Shown here piece by piece: positions 1 to 5,570 of a DNA stretch of 9,654 nucleotides. The notes below the pieces were generated by a model. That model was not told the DNA's origin, searched no databases, and was given only the letters and a program-made list of their open reading frames with translations. A program made the translations under genes and the position numbers. Numbering within the stretch: the first letter of the stretch is position 1; each line of letters begins with the position of its first letter. Source of the stretch: JAKEGK01 sp036507695 (GTDB lineage Bacteria > Pseudomonadota > Gammaproteobacteria > SZUA-152); NCBI GenBank assembly GCA_036507695.1, contig DATCIR010000273.1, positions 1 through 9,654 on the forward strand, written 5' to 3'.

Positions 1-97
1 GTTGTGGGCCATCCCTGGCCCACACCCTGCGGGCGCACTGCGTGCGACCGGATTCGCTCCCGGCGAATCCGTCGACTGCGGCCATCCCTGGCCGCAG
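1..97. repeat. Cluster of intergenic hairpins with TCCC loops
   Basis: Three perfect inverted repeats follow one another: 3-11 with 16-24 (9-bp stem, loop TCCC), 50-57 with 63-70 (8-bp stem, loop TCCCG), and 76-84 with 89-97 (9-bp stem, loop TCCC). A smaller one pairs 34-38 with 42-46 around a 3-base loop. The first and third share the core GGCCATCCCTGGCC. Shared loop and core sequence with different outer stems suggests a dispersed family of short palindromic intergenic repeats rather than a single terminator. There is no T-run after any stem. What lies upstream is outside the window, so a role at the end of the preceding transcript cannot be excluded. Confidence 0.75.
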
Positions 98-165
98 ACG
101 CCCCCGGCAGGAAACACCAGCACCGCTTTAACCTATGCTGCACACGGGGGTGAGTAGTTACCAAT

Positions 166-567
166 ATGCAAAGATTATTTGTTTACGGGACTCTCGAATT
201 TCCAATTATCGTGAAAAAGCTGTTGGGCAAAACCTTGGCCGGTGAGCCGGCGCGACTCAATGGTTATGAGCGTTATCTGCTGGTAAACCGCGCTTACCCC
301 GGCATAATTTCCCAGCCCGGCGCGGGTGTGGACGGGGTGCTGTATCTCGGTATTACGCCTAAATACTTGAAGCGGCTGGACCGATATGAAGATACGATCT
401 ACGAACGGCGGCGGGTGCAGGTGACTGATTCCCGCGGCCAGCCGGTAGCCGCCTGGGCCTATGTAATTCCACCCCAGCGCCAGCGTGAATTATCAAATCA
501 GCCCTGGGACAGGAATACTTTTATGCAGACACAACTCAAGCGATTTTTAACTATACGTTGCCGGTGA
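166..567 (+). CDS. Gamma-glutamylcyclotransferase (AIG2-like) family protein
   Basis: This is a 133-residue protein of the gamma-glutamylcyclotransferase/AIG2 fold. It begins with the family's substrate-binding loop YGTL (residues 7-10). The block LDRYEDTIYERRRV (71-84) carries the expected catalytic glutamate, E75, and the following Y-x-R pattern. Family members release 5-oxoproline from gamma-glutamyl amino acids or amines, or from glutathione-derived peptides; the actual substrate here cannot be read from the sequence. The length fits the compact bacterial versions and there is no signal peptide, so it should be cytoplasmic. The ATG at 166 is preceded by a purine-rich GGGGGTGAG about 11 bases upstream. 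The lipoprotein gene starts only 7 bases after its stop, so they are probably co-transcribed. Confidence 0.85.
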   Translation: MQRLFVYGTLEFPIIVKKLLGKTLAGEPARLNGYERYLLVNRAYPGIISQPGAGVDGVLYLGITPKYLKRLDRYEDTIYERRRVQVTDSRGQPVAAWAYVIPPQRQRELSNQPWDRNTFMQTQLKRFLTIRCR

Positions 568-574
568 TTGCGAT

Positions 575-1348
575 ATGAAAACGGTTAAAACCGGCGCGAA
601 CAAATATCCATCGTGCTACATACTGCTATTGTTAGTGGTAATACTGGGTAGTGGGTGTGCCGCAGTCCCTCCGGCGCCCGCGGATAACAGCGATGAAAAA
701 GCCACGGTAATGCAAACCGGCGTAGTTAGCGCTGACGACACAGGTTGGTGGCAGGTGGGATTTCACCGGGCCATTAAACCGGATGAAGAACCGTTGTGGC
801 ATTTGGATACCTTGCTTGCCTATGAGGTTATCAAGCCGATCCTGGCCCAACAGCAATTGGCCTTATGGCGCTTTCACCGCCGGGCTTCGCCCGACGCTTC
901 CGGCCACACGTTCAGTTTTATTTTTTTCAGTACCCGCGGTAAGGGTGAAAAAATCTATCAACAAATTAAGGAACACCCGCTGGTTGTTCAGTTGCAAACT
1001 GAAAATATGGTGGAGCGCTTATCATTTTTTGATATCAACGGGGATGCCCGCGCCAATATTGAGGACACCAGCGATAAAAAATGGTCCATTGAACTGCAAA
1101 AAGCCTGGCCCGCGTTTATTATGGGCGTCAGTCAAACCTGGCTGAACTTAATCGAGGAATATACCGATCAAGCGGATGGGGCGAATACTGACGATGTTAA
1201 AGCGCAAGTCGAGCGGTTTGAAAAAATTAACCGCGAGATAAGCTCGGTATGGGAGATGGAAGGCGGTCATGCCTTTTTGCATCATCTCAACGCACTATTT
1301 GGCTATCAGGAAGTCTACGTCATAGAGCGCAAAAAAACCCGTTTCTAG
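575..1348 (+). CDS. Putative lipoprotein of unknown function
   Basis: I do not recognise this 257-residue protein. Its N-terminus is a lipoprotein signal: basic residues K2, K5 and K10, a hydrophobic stretch at about 15-24, then LGSGC with the modified cysteine at C28. Glycine at -3 is less usual than leucine but is permitted in the lipobox pattern. Residue +2 is alanine, not aspartate, so outer-membrane sorting is expected. The mature part is mixed charged/aromatic with no repeats or metal motifs that I can see. The start ATG at 575 has GGTGA about 7 bases upstream, overlapping the stop of the previous gene. It sits between the cyclotransferase-like gene and the aspartic protease (15-base gap to the latter), which suggests a three-gene operon. 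The context gives no clear function. Confidence 0.8.
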   Translation: MKTVKTGANKYPSCYILLLLVVILGSGCAAVPPAPADNSDEKATVMQTGVVSADDTGWWQVGFHRAIKPDEEPLWHLDTLLAYEVIKPILAQQQLALWRFHRRASPDASGHTFSFIFFSTRGKGEKIYQQIKEHPLVVQLQTENMVERLSFFDINGDARANIEDTSDKKWSIELQKAWPAFIMGVSQTWLNLIEEYTDQADGANTDDVKAQVERFEKINREISSVWEMEGGHAFLHHLNALFGYQEVYVIERKKTRF

Positions 1349-1363
1349 CCGTTCCCTGGGGTA

Positions 1364-1933
1364 ATGGATAATTTACGAATTGTTATGCCGACTGAACCCG
1401 ACCGTTCCGAGCAAACGCATTCCAAACGCATTGGCGTGTGGATGGTGGCGGCCGCGTGGATTGTGCTGCTGTGGCTGCTCACCATGTTTATTGGCAAGTG
1501 GTCCGAGCGCGAATACAATCCCAACCAGAATGTGGCCAACATGCTTACCGATGAGGGTGCGCGAGAGGTCGTACTGCAACGCAACCGCAGTGGCCACTAT
1601 GTCACGTCGGGATTCATTAACAATAAACCGGTGACCTTTATGCTCGATACCGGCGCCACGGATATTTCCATACCCGGTAGGCTTGCCGATGAGTTGGGGC
1701 TCGAACGCGGCGCCACAATCTATTTTCAAACCGCCAACGGTCCGGCGGCGGGATACGCGACGATGGTCGACAGCGTGGCTATCGGTCATATTCAATTAAA
1801 CAAGGTGCGGGCATCGATTAATCCCAATGTGAAAGACCTGGATATTTTATTGGGCATGACGTTTTTAAAACATCTGGAATTTACCCAGCGGGGCAATACG
1901 CTGACCTTGCGTCAGCATCCGGTGTCCCGTTGA
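1364..1933 (+). CDS. Membrane-anchored retropepsin-like aspartic protease
   Basis: This is a 189-residue, single-domain clan AA aspartic protease of the bacterial retropepsin-like type. A transmembrane helix at about residues 24-43 anchors it. The preceding K21-R22 suggest N-in, with the protease domain in the periplasm. The active-site motif is D95-T96-G97 in MLDTGATDISIP. The matching second hydrophobic motif, LLGMTFL (162-168), is the usual ILGxxFL strand of the family. Like retroviral proteases it has one DTG and would work as a dimer. The start is uncertain by seven codons: the ATG at 1364 has GGGG only 2-3 bases away, and an in-frame ATG lies at 1385. It is the third gene of the 166-1933 cluster. 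The natural substrate of these bacterial enzymes is generally unknown. Confidence 0.85.
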   Translation: MDNLRIVMPTEPDRSEQTHSKRIGVWMVAAAWIVLLWLLTMFIGKWSEREYNPNQNVANMLTDEGAREVVLQRNRSGHYVTSGFINNKPVTFMLDTGATDISIPGRLADELGLERGATIYFQTANGPAAGYATMVDSVAIGHIQLNKVRASINPNVKDLDILLGMTFLKHLEFTQRGNTLTLRQHPVSR

Positions 1934-1985
1934 CTGGAATTAGGGTATGCGGAGTTTGTCAATACTGATTGCAGCGACTTGAATT

Positions 1986-2013
1986 TTGAGAATTAAACTA
2001 TATTGTTAATAAT
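1986..2013 (+). promoter_or_regulatory. Possible sigma-70-type promoter for the 2040 gene
   Basis: The 106-base gap after the protease gene becomes strongly AT-rich. TTGAGA at 1986-1991 is followed after 16 bases by AATAAT (2008-2013), a loose -35/-10 pair. Other AT-rich alternatives overlap it, for example TATATT at 1999-2004. The downstream gene has a good ribosome site (AAAGGG at about 2026-2031) before its ATG at 2040. This is a weak call resting on base composition and approximate boxes. Confidence 0.3.
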
Positions 2014-2039
2014 AACTCTATTGCTAAAGGGTAAGTGCC

Positions 2040-2849
2040 ATGGCCATACCGCTTTATGTCAATACTGCAGATATAGACTCCATTTCCAATGTTATTCGGG
2101 AAGCGGTCGACAAAGTTTCCCATGCGTTTGATCTTTCCACAGAAATGGCCGTACCCAACGCCATTTCCCCGCATCTTATCGGCAAAGCCCTGAAACAGTT
2201 TCTCGATACACTGCATCGCGCGGAATCTGACCAAAAAGCGCCAAGCAATGACAGCAGGACGGTTTCCGCTTACCAAACCTACATTGAAGCTATCTATTAC
2301 CACCCCGTCTCCCGCGAGGAAATCTCCGAATTGGGCAACCATGGATTGCGGTTGCTGGGCACGCTGAGCGAATGGGCGCAAGCGCTGGAACTGCCTTTTC
2401 AAAAAAATCAAATCAACGCCATTATGGTGATGGTGGCATTGTGGATTGCCCGCCGTGGCGGTGAGCTGAGTTCGATTGAAAGTGTGGTCGATACCCTGGC
2501 CGAGATTGCTAATTCCACCACCGAACCGGACGCTTTGGCGGAGTTAAGTTATATGATGGGTGAATTGATCAGCGCGGTGTCCGCGGAAACCCGTTTTGAT
2601 ATTGAAAATTTCCAGCGCCAACATCCCTGGCGTATCTTGAATCTCAATCGGGGCATTATCGCCACGCGTTCCCATGATACCAGCCTGATGGAGCACGCGT
2701 TTGAAGAACTGATCCGCAATGTACCGGAAGACGCTGAGCAATTCTTCAAACAGGGAATGCAGCAAATGGACGAACTGGATTATCCTGATCATGTGCGCGC
2801 GGTAATGACCCGGTACTTTCAGCAATCCAAAACCCGCGTATTGCATTAA
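2040..2849 (+). CDS. Hypothetical helical cytoplasmic protein
   Basis: I do not recognise this 269-residue protein. It has no signal peptide, no convincing transmembrane helix (the hydrophobic run IMVMVALWIARRGG at about 127-140 looks like a buried helix) and no cysteine. Most of the chain has the heptad-like amphipathic pattern of an all-helical soluble protein. Acidic residues exceed basic ones. There are no nucleotide-binding, metal or DNA-binding motifs visible. The start ATG at 2040 is well supported by AAAGGG about 8 bases upstream. It stands alone, with 106 bases before it and a convergent neighbour after it, and codon use matches the surroundings. It appears intact; family and function are unknown to me. 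Confidence 0.75.
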   Translation: MAIPLYVNTADIDSISNVIREAVDKVSHAFDLSTEMAVPNAISPHLIGKALKQFLDTLHRAESDQKAPSNDSRTVSAYQTYIEAIYYHPVSREEISELGNHGLRLLGTLSEWAQALELPFQKNQINAIMVMVALWIARRGGELSSIESVVDTLAEIANSTTEPDALAELSYMMGELISAVSAETRFDIENFQRQHPWRILNLNRGIIATRSHDTSLMEHAFEELIRNVPEDAEQFFKQGMQQMDELDYPDHVRAVMTRYFQQSKTRVLH

Positions 2850-2896
2850 GGTGGCTGCGTTGCCGCCCAACATGTCATTGCTTTTTGTTTTGGAGT
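2850..2896. other. Convergent intergenic gap with a weak hairpin
   Basis: This 47-base gap separates two genes that end facing each other. It holds GGTGGC / GCCGCC (2850-2867), a 6-bp stem with one G-T wobble, but the T-rich stretch starts only about 13 bases later. It is therefore a poor intrinsic terminator candidate for the plus-strand gene, and there is none for the minus-strand operon. Confidence 0.35.
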
Positions 2897-3820
2897 CTAG
2901 CTAATCGACTCGATATACGCATTCACCAATCCCGGTGAGAATTGCATGGTAATGTAGTTGTCATCCAGCGCGTAGGGATTATCGATCTTGCCCGAAGGGG
3001 AATAGGCCATCGCGGTTTTAATGTAGACGGTTTTGCCGTTGATTTTGATTTGATAGGCGCGATTCCATTCTTCAGTACCACGTATAAAACCAAAAGCGCG
3101 CCGTGCCGGCCAGGTGGGGCATATTTCAAAGTCATCGTATTTAGGCGCCGGCATGTACGAAGCCTGGATCCAGCTTTGCGGCTGAGCGTTAACGTTGTTG
3201 AGCTGATATAGCCGCAAGGCTTCCAGGAACAGCTTGGCGCCAAATTCGCCCAGCCGGGTTTCAATGGCGCGGCCGCGCAGGCCGGCGCGCAGCGGCACCT
3301 CGGTTTGCAATATGATGTCACCAGCGTCAATTTCGTCACTGAGTAAATGCAGGGTTACGCCGGTTTTTATTTCGCCATTCCTCAATTGCCAGAAGACCGG
3401 ATAGGGGCCGCGGTACGCCGGTAACAGCGAAGGATGAAGATTAAGGGCGGCGATTCGCGCCGCCTGACATAGGGTGTGCGGCAGCTTATACGGGAAGCAG
3501 GCAACCAGAATATAGTCCGCTTTGAATTGCGCAATTTCGTTCTGAAATTTACTGGAAGCAAGGTCCTGGACGTAATTCAGCGGAATATGATGTTCCAACG
3601 CCAGTTTCTCTATGGTGCTGTGGTTGGGATTTTGCACGATGGGGATGCCGCCGATATTTTGCAGTTCCAGGTTGGGTTGCACGCCGGGCATGACGACACC
3701 CACGATATTCACGCCACGCGTTAACAGCGGACCCAATACCGCGTTGGAGAATATATCCGGCGTACCGAAAAACAGCACGCGTTGTTGAGGTGGCTTGGGT
3801 GAAGCGGCGGGAGTGGTCAT
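2897..3820 (-). CDS. Formyltransferase family protein (Fmt-like fold, substrate unknown)
   Basis: This 307-residue protein has a formyltransferase N-terminal domain at about residues 13-205. It starts with RVLFFGTPDIFS, as in methionyl-tRNA formyltransferase. The catalytic triad of the fold is complete: N127 and H129 in LNLHPSLLP and D165 in IDAGD. After HPSLLP it reads AYRGPYPVFW, whereas methionyl-tRNA formyltransferases typically read RWRGAAPI. This points to a different acceptor, perhaps an amino sugar or other amine. The C-terminal part (about 230-300, with PTWPARRAFGFIRG) resembles a shortened or divergent Fmt C-terminal domain. The donor would be 10-formyltetrahydrofolate. It is cytoplasmic. 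Its start codon overlaps the msrB stop by 4 bases (ATGA) with no separate ribosome site, so translation is likely coupled. It is probably not the cell's housekeeping Fmt. Confidence 0.85.
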   Translation of the reverse strand: MTTPAASPKPPQQRVLFFGTPDIFSNAVLGPLLTRGVNIVGVVMPGVQPNLELQNIGGIPIVQNPNHSTIEKLALEHHIPLNYVQDLASSKFQNEIAQFKADYILVACFPYKLPHTLCQAARIAALNLHPSLLPAYRGPYPVFWQLRNGEIKTGVTLHLLSDEIDAGDIILQTEVPLRAGLRGRAIETRLGEFGAKLFLEALRLYQLNNVNAQPQSWIQASYMPAPKYDDFEICPTWPARRAFGFIRGTEEWNRAYQIKINGKTVYIKTAMAYSPSGKIDNPYALDDNYITMQFSPGLVNAYIESIS

Positions 3821-4215
3821 TTGTTTGGCTTAAAATCCAGAACGGCGGAATTGATGCAATAGCGCAGGCCGCTCGGCGCGGGTCCATCGTCAAACACGTG
3901 GCCTAAGTGACCAGCGCATTTCGCACACCGGACTTCAACGCGGGCCATGCCATGCGAGAGATCGCGATGCGTGTTAACCGCATTTTCACTATAAGGCGCC
4001 CAATAACTGGGCCATCCGCTCCCGGAATCAAATTTTTCATTCGAACCAAACAGCGCCGCCCCGCAACCCACACAATGATAGATACCCGGCTCCTTGTGGG
4101 CATGGTATTGACCGGTGAATGCCGGTTCGGTGCCTTGCTGGCGCGCAATATAGTATTGTTCCGGCGAAAGTTGCGCGCGCCATTCTTTATCCGATTTAAC
4201 AACTTTGTCGTTCAT
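3817..4215 (-). CDS. msrB: Peptide-methionine (R)-S-oxide reductase MsrB
   Basis: MsrB reduces methionine-R-sulfoxide in proteins. The 132-residue chain has both zinc-binding CxxC pairs (C48/C51 and C97/C100), the AGHLGHVF block with H103 and H106, and the catalytic cysteine C120 in RYCINSA. The resolving cysteine found in E. coli-type enzymes (DSGCGWPS) is serine here (DSGSGWPS, S66). Recycling must then use another route, such as direct reduction by thioredoxin. I chose the ATG at 4215 over one at 4257 because it follows the upstream stop by one base, has GGA at a suitable distance, and gives the usual family length. There is no signal peptide, so it is cytoplasmic. It is the middle gene of a three-gene operon, and its stop overlaps the formyltransferase start by 4 bases. 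Confidence 0.95.
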   Translation of the reverse strand: MNDKVVKSDKEWRAQLSPEQYYIARQQGTEPAFTGQYHAHKEPGIYHCVGCGAALFGSNEKFDSGSGWPSYWAPYSENAVNTHRDLSHGMARVEVRCAKCAGHLGHVFDDGPAPSGLRYCINSAVLDFKPNK

Positions 4216-4216
4216 G

Positions 4217-4687
4217 TCATATTCCAAACTTTTGTTGGGCGGCCTTGCATAGCTCAATAAACTCTTGTGGCGATAAGCTCTGGCTGGTGCGGACCGGGAC
4301 TACCTTTTCCCGGTTGATATCCGCCAGCAGAAAGACCGGATAGCCTTCCACGCCATAGTTATCGGCAATTTGCCGCTCTTTTAAACCGGATTCGGGGTTA
4401 ATCTTTACCGGGATCACGTTTTTCAGATAGTGAGTAAATTCCGGGGTGGCCAGCACGGTTTCCCGTAATTTTTTACAACTGGCGCACCCGTCGGTATGAA
4501 AAAACAAAGCGATGGGTTGCCGGGTGGTGTTGTGCAACGCCAGCGCATTCTGATAACCCTCAGCGCCGCTATGCCAATGGCTTAAGGAGGCATCCAGGGC
4601 GAACCGGGAGAGTTGCAAGGCCATCAACGTAATCGCCGCCGTTATTACCGCCAGCGTTGTGATAATCCGGGATTTGTCTAAAACCAT
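4217..4687 (-). CDS. Membrane-anchored thioredoxin-like CxxC protein
   Basis: This protein has a thioredoxin fold with redox motif CASC in FFHTDGCASCKKL (C68 and C71, counting from the ATG at 4687) and the cis-proline loop EGYPVFLL (P117). An N-terminal transmembrane helix (about residues 8-27) after K5 and R7 predicts N-in and a periplasmic thioredoxin domain. The motif context resembles DsbD-gamma/thioredoxin_7-like domains more than classical WCGPC thioredoxin. Two starts are possible: the ATG at 4687 (156 residues, used here) or an in-frame TTG at 4705 (162 residues). Neither has a clear ribosome site. It is the first gene of the operon with msrB (1-base gap). If its domain is periplasmic it cannot directly reduce a cytoplasmic MsrB, so the partner is unclear. 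Confidence 0.85.
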   Translation of the reverse strand: MVLDKSRIITTLAVITAAITLMALQLSRFALDASLSHWHSGAEGYQNALALHNTTRQPIALFFHTDGCASCKKLRETVLATPEFTHYLKNVIPVKINPESGLKERQIADNYGVEGYPVFLLADINREKVVPVRTSQSLSPQEFIELCKAAQQKFGI

Positions 4688-4796
4688 AGTAAACAGGGTA
4701 GTCAATGGGAAGTGTGCACATGGTAGTGGAGTTGATCCGGGATGTGAACAACCACTGGCATTGGCTTGGCTGCGGACCCAAATTCCCGCGCTCCCG

Positions 4797-4826
4797 GTGA
4801 CTTTTAGCTCTTAACTGGCTGATAAT
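4797..4826 (+). promoter_or_regulatory. Possible sigma-70 promoter upstream of the riboswitch unit
   Basis: GTGACT (4797-4802) and GATAAT (4821-4826) are separated by 18 bases on the plus strand. The match is 4/6 and 5/6 to the vegetative consensus. It could give a second, longer leader ahead of the riboswitch. The complementary strand of the same -10 (TATTAT) could serve the divergent thioredoxin-like operon, but I see no good -35 for it. Confidence 0.3.
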
Positions 4827-4828
4827 AC

Positions 4829-4840
4829 GCCATTAATGGC
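4829..4840. promoter_or_regulatory. 12-bp perfect palindrome, possible operator
   Basis: GCCATTAATGGC is a perfect 12-bp palindrome. It lies between the divergent thioredoxin-like operon and the riboswitch unit, just after the -10 of a possible sigma-70 promoter and just before the sigma-28-like promoter. This is a typical position for a dimeric repressor site. No regulator is identified and a chance palindrome of this length is possible. Confidence 0.35.
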
Positions 4841-4854
4841 CGATCATTATTTGT

Positions 4855-4881
4855 TCAAGTTGCTACCGGGGTGGACGATAA
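4855..4881 (+). promoter_or_regulatory. Sigma-28 (FliA)-type promoter
   Basis: TCAAGTTG (4855-4862), exactly 11 bases, then GACGATAA (4874-4881). The FliA consensus in enteric bacteria is TAAAGTTT-N11-GCCGATAA, so the match is 6/8 and 7/8 with ideal spacing. Transcription would start near 4888, about 30 bases before the c-di-GMP aptamer. It would put the downstream gene under the late flagellar/motility sigma factor. It was recognised by consensus match only. Confidence 0.6.
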
Positions 4882-4919
4882 AAAAATTGAGGCGCCCAAC
4901 GCCTTGCAATAACGGTTAG

Positions 4920-5013
4920 GAGTTCTGTCAAAGGCAAGCTTACCGAAAGGTAAGACACGCAAAGTTACCGGTCTAAGGGGACATTCTCTATGACAGCGGG
5001 ACCATCGGAACTC
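4920..5013 (+). ncRNA. Cyclic-di-GMP-I riboswitch (GEMM-I aptamer)
   Basis: The aptamer has the class I c-di-GMP pattern. A closing stem P1 pairs GAGTTC (4920-4925) with GAACTC (5008-5013). The conserved AAGGCAA follows, then a stem CTTACC / GGTAAG (4939-4944 / 4949-4954) capped by a GAAA tetraloop. Next come the conserved ACGCAAAG (4957-4964), TACCGGTCTAAG, and the 3' strand ACAGCGGGACC (4993-5003). The base matching Vc2 G20 is G (4933), not the A typical of cGAMP-responsive relatives, which predicts c-di-GMP as ligand. The cytosine matching C92 lies within AGCGGG (4995-5000). It lies in the leader of the small membrane protein gene at 5149. Alternative pairing CTGTCA (4925-4930) with TGACAG (4991-4996) could compete with the folded aptamer. 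Confidence 0.9.
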
Positions 5014-5018
5014 AACTC

Positions 5019-5047
5019 AAGCAAGAAGCGCAGTATGGATCTTGCTT
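5019..5047 (+). promoter_or_regulatory. Leader hairpin after the aptamer
   Basis: AAGCAAGA (5019-5026) pairs perfectly with TCTTGCTT (5040-5047) around a 13-base loop, five bases after the aptamer closing stem. The stem is moderate in GC and only three T residues end it, so it is not a convincing intrinsic terminator. It is probably part of the riboswitch expression platform or a structural spacer. Confidence 0.5.
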
Positions 5048-5053
5048 TGACAT

Positions 5054-5144
5054 GCCTCGATGTTTGTCTGCTAAACACTCTGAGGCTATGCTCCTGACTT
5101 GTTAAAACGGCAGTAGTGTTTTATCGAGTAGATTGTAAAGGAGC
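5054..5144 (+). promoter_or_regulatory. Hairpin and candidate ribosome-site sequestration
   Basis: Two elements lie here. GCCTC (5054-5058) pairs with GAGGC (5082-5086), with an inner TGTTT / AAACA stem, giving an interrupted hairpin. Directly after it, GCTCCT (5090-5095) is perfectly complementary to AGGAGC (5139-5144), which contains the ribosome-binding site of the small membrane protein gene. If the second pairing forms it would hide the ribosome site, giving a translational on/off platform for the c-di-GMP aptamer upstream. The pairings are visible in the sequence; the switching is inferred. Confidence 0.45.
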
Positions 5145-5148
5145 TGTC

Positions 5149-5472
5149 ATGCTATTAGGTTCCTCCGAGTTATTAAACTTAAATTCCATCGCACCCGTGC
5201 GGCGTTCCCGTCTTTGTGTGGTTGAATGGTCTATCGCGGCGCTCTTTATTTTAACCTTGCTGCTCAGTTCCGGCGTATTTTTCAAAGCATCTAAAGTGGC
5301 TGATAAACGCGTGCAGGTCCAGGCTTCGAAGTCCGAAAAATCAAGATCGGCAGCACCAGGTACTTTGGGCGCCATCAGCAGTAACGCGCAACTGATAAAA
5401 TCCGATACCTTATTACCAATAAAGAGCCTGGCAAAAAGCGTGGAGGGGATTTCATGCGAACTGATACCCTGA
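5149..5472 (+). CDS. Small single-pass membrane protein of unknown function under c-di-GMP riboswitch
   Basis: I do not recognise this 107-residue protein. It has an N-terminal segment of about 23 residues containing RRSR (18-21), one strong transmembrane helix (about 24-45, WSIAALFILTLLLSSGVFF), and a 60-residue Lys/Ser-rich tail. By the positive-inside rule the tail is periplasmic. There is one cysteine in the tail (C103) and one just before the helix (C23). It lacks a type IV pilin motif, a GGDEF/EAL/PilZ domain or a lipobox. The ATG at 5149 is chosen over an upstream GTG (5116) because AAAGGAG ends 5 bases before it. It is the only gene between the riboswitch and the terminator at 5571, so the riboswitch evidently serves it. 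A role in motility or the sessile switch is inferred from the promoter and riboswitch only. Confidence 0.75.
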   Translation: MLLGSSELLNLNSIAPVRRSRLCVVEWSIAALFILTLLLSSGVFFKASKVADKRVQVQASKSEKSRSAAPGTLGAISSNAQLIKSDTLLPIKSLAKSVEGISCELIP

Positions 5473-5496
5473 TTCCACTGATTCCACTGATTCCAC
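5470..5496 (+). repeat. Three tandem copies of a 9-bp unit
   Basis: TGATTCCAC occurs three times in a row. The first unit contains the TGA stop codon of the small membrane protein gene. It is a short in-phase tandem repeat, so slippage would not change the protein because the stop lies in the first copy. Confidence 0.85.
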
Positions 5497-5570
5497 AAGC
5501 CGTGAACTAGCTGACAAACGCTGAATCAGCCTGTAAAATCTTCTCCGGATTTATGTTGAGGTGGAAAAAG

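Noticed and set aside
1..97. Possible CRISPR array
   Set aside because: The hairpin elements differ in their arms, have no uniform repeat length and no regular spacers.
4216..4257. Longer N-terminus for MsrB starting at 4257
   Set aside because: It would overlap the thioredoxin-like gene by 41 bases and adds residues outside the family; the ATG at 4215 fits spacing and length.
5116..5148. Upstream GTG start for the small membrane protein
   Set aside because: The AAAGGAG ribosome site lies inside this extension, 5 bases before the ATG at 5149.
5121..5498. Minus-strand frame opposite the small membrane protein, beginning MWNQWNQWNQ
   Set aside because: The repeat is only the reverse reading of the 9-bp tandem repeat. 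The plus strand has the promoter, riboswitch and ribosome site.
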